In this document: one piece after another, positions 34,425 through 43,288 of the stretch
How positions within the stretch are numbered: position 1 is the first letter of the stretch
Layout: every line of letters begins with the position of its first letter
From: Dehalococcoidia bacterium
GTDB taxonomy: Bacteria; Chloroflexota; Dehalococcoidia; UBA2979
Direction: 5' to 3'
DNA length: 64,000 bases
NCBI GenBank assembly: GCA_009379925.1
Contig: WHSU01000008.1
Location: 45,057-109,056, forward strand
The notes under the pieces: generated by a model
Told to the model about the DNA's origin: nothing
Seen by the model: only the letters and a program-made list of their open reading frames with translations
Databases searched by the model: none
Translations under genes and position numbers: made by a program

Positions 34425-36443
34425 ATGATGCAGGGTAAGCCGCTTCAGGAGCCGTTGGGACCGCCCATGCGTCCGCTCGCGATCCCTCGACCCGGCAGGT
34501 CACCCGCCCGCCTGACCGTCCCCACGCCGCTGCCGACCTTCCCCGGTTCCGGACGCCCGGCGCCGGAGAGCGCACGACGAAAGACGCTGATCCGAGGTGT
34601 GGCCGGCGCCGCCCTCGTGGTCACCGCCGGCTACCTGCTCTGGCGTACGACCAGCACGCTCGACCTCGGAATCTGGTGGATCGCGGTGCCCCTCCTGATG
34701 GTGGAGATCCACAACGGCTTCGGCTTGCTGCTGTTCACGCTCGCCCTGTGGGACGTCGATGCCGGACCGCCGTGGCGGCCGGTAACGAAGACGTCGCAGC
34801 GCGTGGCGGTCCTGATCCCCACGTACAACGAACCAGAGGATGTCCTGCTCCCCGCGGTCGCGGCGGCAATCGCGATCGAGCTGCCCCACGAGACGTGGGT
34901 CCTGGATGACGGACGGCGGGACTGGGTCCGCGCGCTGGCGACCGAACTGGGCGCGCGCTATCTCTCACGTCCGACCAACGAGCACGCGAAGGCGGGCAAC
35001 CTCAATCACGCGCTCGAGACAATCGAGGCAGACCTGGTCGCCATCTTCGACGCCGACCACGTGGCGAGCCCGCGGTTCCTGCGCCAGACGCTGTGCTACT
35101 TCGACGACCCCGAAATCGCCGTGGTGCAGACGCCGCAGGACTTCTACAACCTCGACTCCTTCGAGCACGAGGTGAACGGCCCGGGCGAGCAGCTGTTCCA
35201 CGAAGAGGCCGTCTTCTATCGGGTAATCGCGCCGGCGAAGAACGCCTGGCGGGCGGCGTTCTGGTGCGGGACCGGCGCCGTGGTCCGCGTCGCGGCGCTG
35301 CGCGATGCCGGCGGCGTCGCCACGGACACGGTCACCGAGGACATCCACACGACGATCCGGATGAACGAGCGCGGCTGGCGCGCCGTCTACCACAACGAGG
35401 TGCTCGCGCGCGGACTCGCGCCGGGCGACGCCATCGAGTACATGGCGCAGCGACACCGCTGGGCGCTGGGGGCCATGCAGGTATTGCGCATCGAGCACCC
35501 GTTCCGGCGCTCGCACCTGACGCCAGGGCAGTGGCTCTCCTTCGGCACAACGCTGCTCGCCTGGTTCGACTCGTGGCGGACGCTCGCGTTCATGGTGTTG
35601 CCCGTGGCCGTGCTGGCCAGTGGCGCCTCGCCGATCTCGGCGCCGGGCCACCTCTACGGCCCGCTGTTCCTGCTGACCTTCGGGATGCAGTTCCTGGCCC
35701 TGCGGCTGCTGGCCCGCGGCTACTACCCCCCGATGCTTTCGCTGGTCTTCGAGGTGCTGCGGATGCCCGCCGTCCTCCCCGCCACGCTGCAGGCGTTGCT
35801 CCCACCGCGCGCGGCCTTCCGCGTCACCCGCAAAGGGCGTGCCGGCGATGAGCGGAGCCGCTTCCCCGTGCCACGCCTGCACGTCGTGCTGGCGGCGATG
35901 AGCGCCGCCGGCCTGGTGTGGTTCGCCGCCACCGCCGCGGGGCTATCACCGATGCGCTACGAGCAGCCTCCCGCCGCTGCCGGCGCGGCAATGTTCGCCG
36001 CGCTGAACCTCTGGCTCCTGACCACCGCGATGCGCCGCATCCGCTCGGCGCGCTTCGCCCGCGAACGCCGCGCCGGCGTGCGACTGGGTGTCCAACTCGC
36101 GGGAGGAGTGGACGGCGGGCCCTGTGAGGTCGTCGACCTCTCTTCGACCGGCGCCCGAGCGCTGGTGGCGACGCCGGCTGCCCCGATGCTCGGCGCGGCC
36201 GTCGAGCTGACCATCGACCTCGGGAAGGACATGTTCGCGGTGCGGACGCACGTGCGGCGACGCCTGGAACGCGACGGCGCGGTCGAACTCGGCCTGGAGT
36301 TCGCCACCGGTCAGCGGGCGGCGGTCGCTCGCGCGGCGCTCGTCCTGCTGAACGGCGCCGCGGCGCTGGAGCCGCCAGGCGGACCGCGAGCGCGCCCCGG
36401 CACCACGGACCCTCCGGAACGGCCGCTCACGGTCGCGGCCTGA
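34425..36443 (+). CDS. cellulose synthase-like GT2 glycosyltransferase with PilZ domain
   Basis: A 672-residue membrane glycosyltransferase. It has two N-terminal helices (about 55-105), the GT2 core with AVLIPTYNEP, VLDDGRR, IFDADH (DxD), TVTEDIH (TED) and QRHRW (QxxRW) near residues 130-345, then four or more helices. The C-terminal PilZ domain (about 545-645) shows RERRAGVR and DLSSTG, the two c-di-GMP-binding motifs. It is built like BcsA and should make and extrude a beta-linked polysaccharide under c-di-GMP control. No BcsB partner is adjacent. The start is a tandem ATGATG at 34425; ATG 34467 is an alternative. Confidence 0.85.
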   Translation: MMQGKPLQEPLGPPMRPLAIPRPGRSPARLTVPTPLPTFPGSGRPAPESARRKTLIRGVAGAALVVTAGYLLWRTTSTLDLGIWWIAVPLLMVEIHNGFGLLLFTLALWDVDAGPPWRPVTKTSQRVAVLIPTYNEPEDVLLPAVAAAIAIELPHETWVLDDGRRDWVRALATELGARYLSRPTNEHAKAGNLNHALETIEADLVAIFDADHVASPRFLRQTLCYFDDPEIAVVQTPQDFYNLDSFEHEVNGPGEQLFHEEAVFYRVIAPAKNAWRAAFWCGTGAVVRVAALRDAGGVATDTVTEDIHTTIRMNERGWRAVYHNEVLARGLAPGDAIEYMAQRHRWALGAMQVLRIEHPFRRSHLTPGQWLSFGTTLLAWFDSWRTLAFMVLPVAVLASGASPISAPGHLYGPLFLLTFGMQFLALRLLARGYYPPMLSLVFEVLRMPAVLPATLQALLPPRAAFRVTRKGRAGDERSRFPVPRLHVVLAAMSAAGLVWFAATAAGLSPMRYEQPPAAAGAAMFAALNLWLLTTAMRRIRSARFARERRAGVRLGVQLAGGVDGGPCEVVDLSSTGARALVATPAAPMLGAAVELTIDLGKDMFAVRTHVRRRLERDGAVELGLEFATGQRAAVARAALVLLNGAAALEPPGGPRARPGTTDPPERPLTVAA

Positions 36444-36480
36444 CGCGCACCTCGGTCGCAGCCGCACTACGCTGTCGCAC

Positions 36481-37626
36481 GTGACCACGCGCCCGCGCCG
36501 CTTCGCCCTGCCCGTCGCTATTGCGCTCGGCGCCCTCGCGGCCGGGCTGCTGCTCTCGTGCGCCGGGAGCGCGGAGGAGCCCCCGCCGATCGTGCTGGAG
36601 CCGGTCTTCGGCGGCGCGCAGTTCGACCGTCCGGTCGAGGTGGGCGTCTACCCGGGCGACCGCTACTTCGTGGCGGAGCAGCCCGGGGTCGTGCACCTGA
36701 TCAAGGTCGCGAACGAGTCAAGCGTCCTGCTCGACATCCGCGACCGCGCCGACATCGAGAAGGGCGAGGGGCTCCTCTCGTTCGCCCTCGACCCGGCCTT
36801 CGAGGCGAACGGCCACGTCTGGGTCTACTACTTCACCCGCGAAGCGAGCCGCAGTGTGCTCTCACGCTTCACGGTAACCGGCGACGCGGCGGACACGGAG
36901 TCCGAGTTGCGGGTACTGGTGTTCGAACAGCCGGGCTACAACCAGAATGGCGGGGCGGTCCGCTTCGGGCCGGACGGCATGCTCTACCTCAGCGTCGGTG
37001 ACGGCAGCGCCTCGACCGACCCGTTCGAGCAGGGACAGGACCTTTCCACGCTGCTGGCGACCGTGATCCGCATCGATGTACGCGAGGCCTCCGAAGCAGA
37101 ACGGTACCGCGTCCCTCCGGACAACCCGCTGCTCACGACCGATGGCGCGGCGCCCGAGATCTGGGCGTACGGCTTCCGCAACCCGTGGCGAATGGCCTTC
37201 GATGCGGAGAGCGGCGACCTCTGGCTGGGCGACGTGGGCGTCAGCGACGCCGAAGAGGTGAACCGCGTGGCGCGGGGCGGGAACTACGGCTGGAGCGTGG
37301 TGGAAGGCGACCGCTGCCTCGACCCGCGCATCGAGTGCGACACGTCAGCGTTCGAAGCGCCGGTGTACACGTATCCCCACGACCAGGGACGCTGCGCGGT
37401 CACGGGAGGCGTCATCTACCGCGGCGAGGCCCTGCCGGCGCTCGACGGTTACTACCTGTTCAGCGACTTCTGCTCGGGCGAGGTCTCTGCGCTGCCCCCC
37501 GGCGAGTCCGAGCCGCGCGTGCTCACCGCCGGCGGAGGCCGCGCCGTCTCGTTCGCGGTGGACGCGGACGGCGAAGTACTCGTCGTCGACCACCAGGGTG
37601 GCGTGTACCGCCTGGTCGCGGAGTAG
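36481..37626 (+). CDS. PQQ-dependent sugar dehydrogenase-like lipoprotein
   Basis: A 381-residue lipoprotein (lipobox LLSC near residue 28) with a glucose/sorbosone dehydrogenase beta-propeller. Visible features are PIVLEPVFGGAQFDRPVEV, NGGAVRFGPDGMLYLSVGDGS, the catalytic-region AYGFRNPWRMAFD and GGNYGWSVVEGDRC. It would oxidise sugars in the periplasm or on the outer membrane face. TACGCT lies seven bases before the GTG start and there is no Shine-Dalgarno, so the mRNA is probably leaderless. A paralog lies at 44215. Confidence 0.83.
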   Translation: MTTRPRRFALPVAIALGALAAGLLLSCAGSAEEPPPIVLEPVFGGAQFDRPVEVGVYPGDRYFVAEQPGVVHLIKVANESSVLLDIRDRADIEKGEGLLSFALDPAFEANGHVWVYYFTREASRSVLSRFTVTGDAADTESELRVLVFEQPGYNQNGGAVRFGPDGMLYLSVGDGSASTDPFEQGQDLSTLLATVIRIDVREASEAERYRVPPDNPLLTTDGAAPEIWAYGFRNPWRMAFDAESGDLWLGDVGVSDAEEVNRVARGGNYGWSVVEGDRCLDPRIECDTSAFEAPVYTYPHDQGRCAVTGGVIYRGEALPALDGYYLFSDFCSGEVSALPPGESEPRVLTAGGGRAVSFAVDADGEVLVVDHQGGVYRLVAE

Positions 37627-37663
37627 CGAGGCCAGCCGCGATGTCGGGAAGCGGACCGGTGCC

Positions 37664-38431
37664 ATGTCAGCCCTCGTGATCTCTCATCGCACGGAGCAGG
37701 GCGCGCTGCCAGAAAACACGCTCGCGGGCATCGAGGCGGCGGTCGCGGCGGGCGCCGACGCGGTCGAGGTCGACGTGCGGGCGACCTGGGACCGGGTGCC
37801 GGTGCTGATGCACGATGCCTCGCTCAAGCGCACGACCGGGGACCGTCGCGCCCTGGGTGCTACCTGGCACGCGGAGCTGGCGGGCGTGCGGGTCCGCGAC
37901 CCCTATGGCCGCATAGCATCGCAGCCGGTCCCGAGCCTCGAGGAGGCGCTACGGTGCGCCGGGGGGCGCATCGCCGTCGTGCTCGACATCTGCGAACGAG
38001 GGCTGGAAGACGCGACGGCTGCAGCGGTACGCGCCACGGAGGCCGAGACGTGGACGTGGGTCCCGACGCATGACACCGCCGAAGCCCGCCGGTTCGCGAC
38101 GCTGCTTCCGAAGTCGAAGGTGCTGCTGAGCGTGGCGAAGCGGTCCGGCTCGCTGTCACCCATCGAGGCGGTTGGCGCCGCCTCGGCGCTGGGGTTGGAC
38201 GGCATCAACCCCGACCACCGGCTACTTGCCCCCACGGTGGTGCGCGCCGCGCACGATGCCGGCCGGTGGGTGTCGACGTGGACGGTCGATGCCGCGCGCG
38301 ACATCGAGCGCGTGCTGCTGGCCGGAGTGGACTCGCTGTGCGGGAACCACGCGGACCGGCTCATCGAGGCGCGGGCGCGGCTCAACCGGCAGCATCCCGA
38401 GGGAAGCCCGCCGTCAGACCCGGAGGCATAG
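37664..38431 (+). CDS. glycerophosphodiester phosphodiesterase family protein
   Basis: A 255-residue GDPD TIM barrel without signal peptide: SHRTEQGALPENT holds the first catalytic histidine and the PENT motif, EVDVRATWD the metal-binding acidic pair and LMHDASLKRTT the second histidine. It hydrolyses glycerophosphodiesters to glycerol 3-phosphate. ATG 37664 is 37 bases after the dehydrogenase stop, so read-through expression is likely. At its end WTVDAARDIERVLLAGVDSLCGNH is the classical GDPD C-terminal strand-helix. Confidence 0.87.
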   Translation: MSALVISHRTEQGALPENTLAGIEAAVAAGADAVEVDVRATWDRVPVLMHDASLKRTTGDRRALGATWHAELAGVRVRDPYGRIASQPVPSLEEALRCAGGRIAVVLDICERGLEDATAAAVRATEAETWTWVPTHDTAEARRFATLLPKSKVLLSVAKRSGSLSPIEAVGAASALGLDGINPDHRLLAPTVVRAAHDAGRWVSTWTVDAARDIERVLLAGVDSLCGNHADRLIEARARLNRQHPEGSPPSDPEA

Positions 38432-38469
38432 CATCCGACCGGGATGAGCGTCAGACCGAGGTCACGGGA

Positions 38470-38823
38470 CTAGTAGCGCGAGGGCCTGTCGCCGCCGCGG
38501 TCGCCGCCACGGCCACCGCCGTAGCCCCCACCACCGCCGCCCCCGCCGAAGCCGGAGCGGCGCTCGCGCGCCTCGTTGACGGTGAGGGCCCGGCCGCCCA
38601 TGTCCGTGCCGTCCAACGCCGACATGGCGGCCTGCGCCGCGTCGTCACTGGAGAACTCGACGAACCCGAACCCGCGCGACCGCCCGGTATCGCGGTCGCG
38701 GACGACGTTGGCGGAGACCAGTTCTCCGTGCGTCTCGAACAACTGCCTGAGGTCTTCGTCTGTGGTCGAGAAGGGGAGGTTCCCCACGTACAAGCGCACC
38801 GAGCGCCCTTCCGAGCGGTGCAT
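38470..38823 (-). CDS. Gly-rich RRM RNA-binding protein
   Basis: A 117-residue protein with one RNA-recognition motif: RNP2 LYVGNL, RNP1 GRSRGFGFVEF, DGTDMGGRALTVNEA, followed by a Gly/Arg tail (SGFGGGGGGGGYGGGRGGD). This is the layout of the cyanobacterial and Chloroflexota Rbp proteins, often induced by cold. I chose ATG 38823 for a normal distance to RNP2; an upstream ATG (38868) is possible. Downstream, its stop faces the GDPD gene 38 bases away. Confidence 0.87.
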   Translation of the reverse strand: MHRSEGRSVRLYVGNLPFSTTDEDLRQLFETHGELVSANVVRDRDTGRSRGFGFVEFSSDDAAQAAMSALDGTDMGGRALTVNEARERRSGFGGGGGGGGYGGGRGGDRGGDRPSRY

Positions 38824-38990
38824 CGCCCCGTCCGGGAAGAGCACGTCCCGAGGGGTCGGTGACCGCAAACTGACTCCGTCGACTGCTCGACATCCGCCTG
38901 CCGTCGCGGCCTGCTCCCGCCGCGTGAATCAGCGTATCTCATGCCGATCCGGATTGGTGTCAAGTGCGGCCTCAACCCGGCGAAATTCCC

Positions 38991-39944
38991 CTACCCGCGC
39001 GCGGCGGCCCGCGCCTCGATGCCCGCCGACTGGAACGCGAGGACGGCCGCCCCGAGGAGGCCGGCGTCGCCACCGAGCGAGGTGCGCGCCAGCGGGACGC
39101 CGCCCGCGTAGCGGGGCAACGCCACGTCGCGCGTCAACCGTTCGAGGTCGGCCCAGTACGGCGCCAGCCCCTGCGTCACGCCGCCGCCCAGGACCACTAA
39201 CTCCGGGTCGAAGATGGCGAGCAACGAGGCGAGACCGTTCGCCAGGTGCCGCACCGTGGACTCCACGATCTCGCGCGCGGCGGCGTCGCCTTCCGCCGCC
39301 GCGGCGAACACTCCCTTCGCGGAGTCCCACGACAGGCCTCGGCGGCGCACCTCGGCGACGATCCCCGAGCCCGATGCCACCGCCTCCAGGCAGCCGCCGC
39401 AGCCGGCGCCGCAGGATGGGCCGCCCGGGGCGACGATCATGTGGCCCACCTCGCCGGCCCCGCCATGCGCGCCGGTCACCGGCCGGCCGTCCACGATGAT
39501 GCCGCCGCCAATGCCGGTGCTCACCGTGACGTAGAGGAGGTGCCTCATGCCGATGCCTGCGCCAAACCGCGTCTCCGCCAGCGCGGCGAGCGTCGCGTCG
39601 TGTCCGACGTGGACCGGCAGCCCGAGGGCCTCCGACAACGTGGGCACCATCGTCTCGTCGTGCCAACCGGGGAGGTTGGGCGGAAACCGGTACTTGCCGG
39701 TCGCGGGGTCGACCGGTCCGGCCGTAGCGACGGCCGCCGCGACGACCTCACCGGGCACGGCCGCATTCGCGCGCACCTCGGTCATAAGCACCGCAAGGCG
39801 CCCGGCGGCGTCGGCCAGGCCGCGCTCCGGTTCCGTGGCGATGGTGGCTCGCTCGATCAGCACGCCGCGGGCATCGACGACCGCGGCCCGCATCGATGTG
39901 CCACCGATATCCGCCACAAGCACCAGGGGGTCGCCGGACATCAT
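38991..39944 (-). CDS. ROK-family sugar kinase (glucokinase-like)
   Basis: A 317-residue ROK kinase: N-terminal phosphate motif ADIGGTSMRAAVVD, TVSTGIGGGIIVDG, and the ROK zinc signature GHMIVAPGGPSCGAGCGGCLEA. It phosphorylates glucose or a related sugar with ATP. The frame opens further upstream at a TTG (39980), but ATG 39944 gives a normal length. It is divergent from the GNAT gene. It could feed sugars to the GT2 polymerase nearby, though there is no direct evidence. Confidence 0.86.
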   Translation of the reverse strand: MMSGDPLVLVADIGGTSMRAAVVDARGVLIERATIATEPERGLADAAGRLAVLMTEVRANAAVPGEVVAAAVATAGPVDPATGKYRFPPNLPGWHDETMVPTLSEALGLPVHVGHDATLAALAETRFGAGIGMRHLLYVTVSTGIGGGIIVDGRPVTGAHGGAGEVGHMIVAPGGPSCGAGCGGCLEAVASGSGIVAEVRRRGLSWDSAKGVFAAAAEGDAAAREIVESTVRHLANGLASLLAIFDPELVVLGGGVTQGLAPYWADLERLTRDVALPRYAGGVPLARTSLGGDAGLLGAAVLAFQSAGIEARAAARG

Positions 39945-40106
39945 GGTGGCAGTGTCCGCCGCGGTCAGGGCGCGCGACAACTACGCGGGCCGCCTGCTCG
40001 GCTCGCGCTGGTCCAAGCGCTCGCCCAGAATGGGCCGGCGGGGCTTCCGGTTCCTCCAACGCGTGCATGTCCGCGCTATCGTTAAGGGGCGACGAGGGAG
40101 GCGGCC

Positions 40107-40541
40107 ATGTCATGGATCATCCGCCGCGGCGAGCGACGCGACCGAAACCGGGTGCTCGCCCTCTGGGAGGAGTCCGGCCTGGGGGTCACCGAGGACGACG
40201 AGTGGGAGGCGCTGGTCTCCGGGCGCTCGGCGGCGATCCTGGTGGCGCAGTCCGGCGACCGCATCCTCGGTAGCGCCGTCGCGACCTTCGATGGCTGGCG
40301 CGCGTACGTCTACCACGTGGTGGTGGCGCCGGACGTCCGCGAGCAGGGCATGGCGCGCGAACTGATGGAGACGGCGGAGACGTACCTGAAGCAGGGCGGC
40401 GCCCGACGTGTCTACGTGATGGTGAACCAGGAGAACAGCGCCGGGCTCGCGCTGGCCGCCAGTGTCGGCTACGAGCCGCTGGGGGACATCGCCCTGCTCA
40501 AGGAGTTGAAGGCGCCGGCGGGCAGCCGCAGTGCCTGGTAG
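40107..40541 (+). CDS. GNAT-family N-acetyltransferase
   Basis: A 144-residue GNAT protein with the acetyl-CoA-binding segment VVAPDVREQGMARELMETAE (Q/RxxGxG/A motif) and the C-terminal QENSAGLALAASVGYEPLG. The YHVVVAPDVR strand precedes it as in RimI/PhnO-like members. Substrate unknown. GAGGGAGGC before the ATG; TATCGT about 25 bases further up is a -10 candidate. Confidence 0.85.
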   Translation: MSWIIRRGERRDRNRVLALWEESGLGVTEDDEWEALVSGRSAAILVAQSGDRILGSAVATFDGWRAYVYHVVVAPDVREQGMARELMETAETYLKQGGARRVYVMVNQENSAGLALAASVGYEPLGDIALLKELKAPAGSRSAW

Positions 40542-40644
40542 CGGCGCCATCGCAGCGACCATCGCGCTCGGCGTGCCCGTCCGACTGCCGGGACGGGCTA
40601 GGCCCAACGAGGACTCGCGCTGTCGCGCCATGACTCGAGCACCG

Positions 40645-41286
40645 TCAGTCGGCTTGGCGACGCACTGCGTAATTGAGGTGCGTCGCGAGCGGCGAATGGA
40701 CGGCCTCCTGGATCTCGAGTGAGCACTGACGGTGGTCGACTCCCGCGAAGAGAGAGACCCCAGACCCCAGTAGCGCGGGCGCGAGTGCGATCGAGCACTC
40801 ATCGATCAGGCCGGCGTTGAGGTACTGGCGGATCGCTTCGGCCCCACCGCCGATGCGGATGTCTTTCTCGCCGGCGACCTCGCGCGCCTGCCGCAGCGCG
40901 CTCTCGATGCCGTCGTTCACGAAGTAGAAGGTCGTGCCGCCCGGGCGCTCCCACGGATCGCGCACCTGGTGGGTGAGGACGAACACCGGCGTGTGGAAGG
41001 GCGCATCCTCGGGCCAGCCGGTTTCGCCGCCGTCGAACATCCGCTTGCCGATGATGGTGACGCCGGTCCGGTTGAACGTCTGCTCGAGGATCTCGTTGTC
41101 CTTGCCCGTCTCACCGCCCTGGCCAAGGTGCAGGTTCTCCCGGAGGAAGCGCTGCGGGAACGCCCACCCCTGGAGCTGCATCCACTGGGAGCGAGATTCC
41201 TCCCCGGCGCCCCCGATGTCGGTCCACTCGTCAGGAGCGATGAAGCCATCGAGAGACATCGAGACGCTGAAAAAGACCTTGCTCAT
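40645..41286 (-). CDS. RibD C-terminal / dihydrofolate reductase-like protein
   Basis: A 213-residue reductase-fold protein of the RibD_C group: KVFFSVSMSLDGFIA at the start, IIGKRMFDGGE in the middle, and IRIGGGAEAIRQYLNAGLIDECSIALAPALLGSG near the end. These YwjB/YyaP-like proteins bind NADPH; the substrate is usually unknown. A strong GGGGAGGT precedes the ATG. It is the third gene of an ArsR/AHSA1 operon, 26 bases after the AHSA1 stop. Confidence 0.85.
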   Translation of the reverse strand: MSKVFFSVSMSLDGFIAPDEWTDIGGAGEESRSQWMQLQGWAFPQRFLRENLHLGQGGETGKDNEILEQTFNRTGVTIIGKRMFDGGETGWPEDAPFHTPVFVLTHQVRDPWERPGGTTFYFVNDGIESALRQAREVAGEKDIRIGGGAEAIRQYLNAGLIDECSIALAPALLGSGVSLFAGVDHRQCSLEIQEAVHSPLATHLNYAVRRQAD

Positions 41287-41312
41287 TGCGAATGACCTCC
41301 CCGCGTCACCGC

Positions 41313-41801
41313 CTAGCTCTCGTCGACGGCCAGCGTCGCGATGTAGGCGGCCAGCTTCTCGAGGCCCTCACGGGCGCCCTCGATGGCGTGGTACTGCTCT
41401 ACCACCCGGTCGCGCTGTTCCTTCGTCTTGAGGACGTTGCGCAGGGTGAGCTCCGTGGCATCGCCCTGCTCGACGAACGTCACAGTTGCGGTGAATGCCT
41501 CCGGGTCGTCCTGGCTCTCGCCGTGGAGCATGACGAGACGCTCTGGAGCGACGATCTCGAGCCATTCGATACGGTTCGGGTAATCGGTGCCGTCCGGGCC
41601 ATGCATGGTGAAGTCCCACACGCCACCCGGGCGGAACTCGAACGAATGCGTCGTGGTGGTGAAGCCGTTCGGCCCCCACCACCGCTCGAGGTGCGTGAGT
41701 TCGGTGTACGCCTGGAACACCAGGCGCCGAGGCCCCTCGATCACCCGTGACACCACGATCTCGCGCTCCGTGGCCGCCTGGCTGCTAGCCGTCCCCGCCA
41801 T
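41313..41801 (-). CDS. AHSA1/SRPBCC-domain protein
   Basis: A 162-residue SRPBCC (START-like) protein with VVSRVIEGPRRLVFQAYTE, LERWWGP, FEFRPGGVWDFTMHGPDG and the C-terminal helix HAIEGAREGLEKLAAYI. These bind hydrophobic ligands and are very often paired with ArsR regulators. It overlaps the ArsR gene by 17 bases, with GAGAGGAG inside that gene as ribosome binding site. Confidence 0.86.
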   Translation of the reverse strand: MAGTASSQAATEREIVVSRVIEGPRRLVFQAYTELTHLERWWGPNGFTTTTHSFEFRPGGVWDFTMHGPDGTDYPNRIEWLEIVAPERLVMLHGESQDDPEAFTATVTFVEQGDATELTLRNVLKTKEQRDRVVEQYHAIEGAREGLEKLAAYIATLAVDES

Positions 41802-42138
41802 CTGACTGCTCCTCTCGCTGGAGCTCCTTCACGTACTCGTTGAGCCGGTCGAAGCTCTCGTTCCAGAATTGCTCGAAGCCGCCGACCCACTCGTGGATCG
41901 GCTGGAGGCCCTGTGCCTCAAGGCCGTAGAGCCGCCGCTGCCCCACCTGCCGCACTCGCACGAGTCCGACATCGCGCAGCACGCGCAGGTGCTTGGAGGT
42001 GCCGGGCTGGGTGATGCCTAGCTCGCTTGCCAGGTAGCCGACCGGCCGCTCACGGGCTTTGAGCAGCGTGAGGATCGCCCGGCGTTGCGGCTCGGCGATG
42101 GCGTTGAAGGCATCCGAGGTCGTCGCGGCTCGTGGCAT
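41785..42138 (-). CDS. ArsR-family transcriptional regulator
   Basis: A 117-residue winged-helix repressor: EPQRRAILTLLKARERPVGYLASELGITQPGTSKHLRVLRDVG covers the HTH, then RQVGQRRLYGLEAQGLQ forms the wing. No cysteine metal site is visible, so the inducer is probably not a metal. It is the first gene of the operon with AHSA1 and RibD-like genes. An 18-base palindrome sits between its -35 and -10 elements, and the -10 lies seven bases before the ATG, pointing to an autorepressed leaderless transcript. Confidence 0.87.
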   Translation of the reverse strand: MPRAATTSDAFNAIAEPQRRAILTLLKARERPVGYLASELGITQPGTSKHLRVLRDVGLVRVRQVGQRRLYGLEAQGLQPIHEWVGGFEQFWNESFDRLNEYVKELQREEQSDGGDG

Positions 42139-42145
42139 GGCCAGA

Positions 42146-42173
42146 AGTATATTCCCATATGGGAATACGTCAA
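42146..42173 (-). promoter_or_regulatory. promoter and palindromic operator of the ArsR operon
   Basis: On the minus strand TTGACG (42168-42173) and TATACT (42146-42151) are 16 bases apart. The spacer is an almost complete copy of the 18-base perfect palindrome TATTCCCATATGGGAATA (42150-42167). A dimeric repressor bound there would block RNA polymerase. Confidence 0.75.
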
Positions 42174-42196
42174 ACGCCCAACACGCGGGACGCTGG

Positions 42197-42822
42197 CTAC
42201 CGCAACTCCACCGTCCCGCGCGGCGTCTCGATGGTCGCGATCAGCGCCGGCAGGCCTGCTTCCGTCACGTCGAGCCCGAGCTCGAGCGCGTCGAGCAGCG
42301 CGGCGATCCGCGCGGGCTCTGGGTGTTCGGCGCGCAGTGCGACGATGCGGCAACCGCCGGGTGCATCCTCCGAGGGGTGCGGGGCGTCGCCCCAGTCGAT
42401 GAGAAACGGTACGAGCCCGTCGCCCGGCCGGCGACCGGTGGTGAGGCGCCAGCGCAGCAGCACGCCGTCGGGGCGCTCGCGGCTCATGGGCCTCGCGGGT
42501 CCGATGTCGACGCCTCGATGCAGCGCCATTTCCGCCTGCGTCGCGATGATCGGCGACTTCGCCGCCCACGTCGCCAGGCGCGCCACCGGTTCGGGCGGGC
42601 CGACCGGCGCGTCCTCGGGCGGTGGGGGCTGCGCCGGGTCGGGGGCGAGCACCTCGAGGTAGCGCGCGGCGCCGAGATCGAGCAGGGCGTTGCGGGTGCC
42701 GCGGCCGGGATGCACCCCGCCGAGCACCGCGCGGACACCTAGGTGCCTCTCCAGTCGTCGATGGTGGCGTCTAGGTCCGGGACGCGGTACACGAGGTGGT
42801 CGAGGGCATCCAGGGCGTGCAT
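42197..42822 (-). pseudogene. VOC/glyoxalase_3-like protein, frameshifted
   Basis: From ATG 42822 the frame reads MHALDALDHLVYRVPDLDATIDDW, a normal VOC start, then hits a stop at 42739-42741. One base inserted near 42751 (two G to three G on the minus strand) lets it continue as ERHLGVRAVLGGVHPGRGTRN and on to a full C-terminal half ending TPRGTVELR at 42197. The C-terminal part resembles glyoxalase-like domain proteins (GRGTRNALLDLG; ADWA-type strands). The gene is either freshly broken or carries an assembly error. Confidence 0.78.
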
Positions 42823-42913
42823 GCCGCCTCCATCGAGCGCCCGATTGTGCGGTACGTGGGTGGCTGGCACGCTGCTCGCGCGCCGTCGGGCGCGGGTCCG
42901 GGCTGGAGGATAC

Positions 42914-43285
42914 ATGCCAGTGGTACTGGGAATCGCCCTGGGGGGTGCGATCGGCGCGGTACTCCGCCACGGCCTGTCTACGGCGGTCACACGAGGCTCG
43001 GACGCGGGCGGGAGCGGCACGCTCGCCGTGAACCTGCTGGGCGCGTTCCTGCTCGGCTTGCTGCTTGGCGTCACTGAAGAGCGGCTACATATGGACCCGG
43101 CGCTCCGCAGCGCCCTGACGGTCGGCGTGCTGGGCGGGTTTACGACGTTCTCGACCTACACCTGGGACGTCGTGGAGCACTTCGAGGCGGGCCGCATCGC
43201 GGCGGCGGCTGCCCTCCTGGGCGTGACGGTCACGCTCGGGGTGGTCGCCATCGTGCTGGGACTGGCGCTGGGCCGCGGGACGTAG
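42914..43285 (+). CDS. crcB: fluoride channel CrcB/Fluc
   Basis: A 123-residue membrane protein with four hydrophobic helices: LGIALGGAIGAVLRHGL at the start, LAVNLLGAFLLGLLLG (the conserved asparagine), GVLGGFTTFSTYTWD (the conserved GGxTTFST break) and the last helix LGVTVTLGVVAIVLGLALG. It exports fluoride as a dual-topology dimer. GGAGGA precedes the ATG. I looked for a fluoride riboswitch in the 90 bases upstream and saw none. Confidence 0.93.
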   Translation: MPVVLGIALGGAIGAVLRHGLSTAVTRGSDAGGSGTLAVNLLGAFLLGLLLGVTEERLHMDPALRSALTVGVLGGFTTFSTYTWDVVEHFEAGRIAAAAALLGVTVTLGVVAIVLGLALGRGT

Positions 43286-43288
43286 GGG

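Noticed and set aside
42823..42913. Fluoride riboswitch before crcB
   Set aside because: The conserved crcB-motif segments are not visible in the 90 bases upstream.
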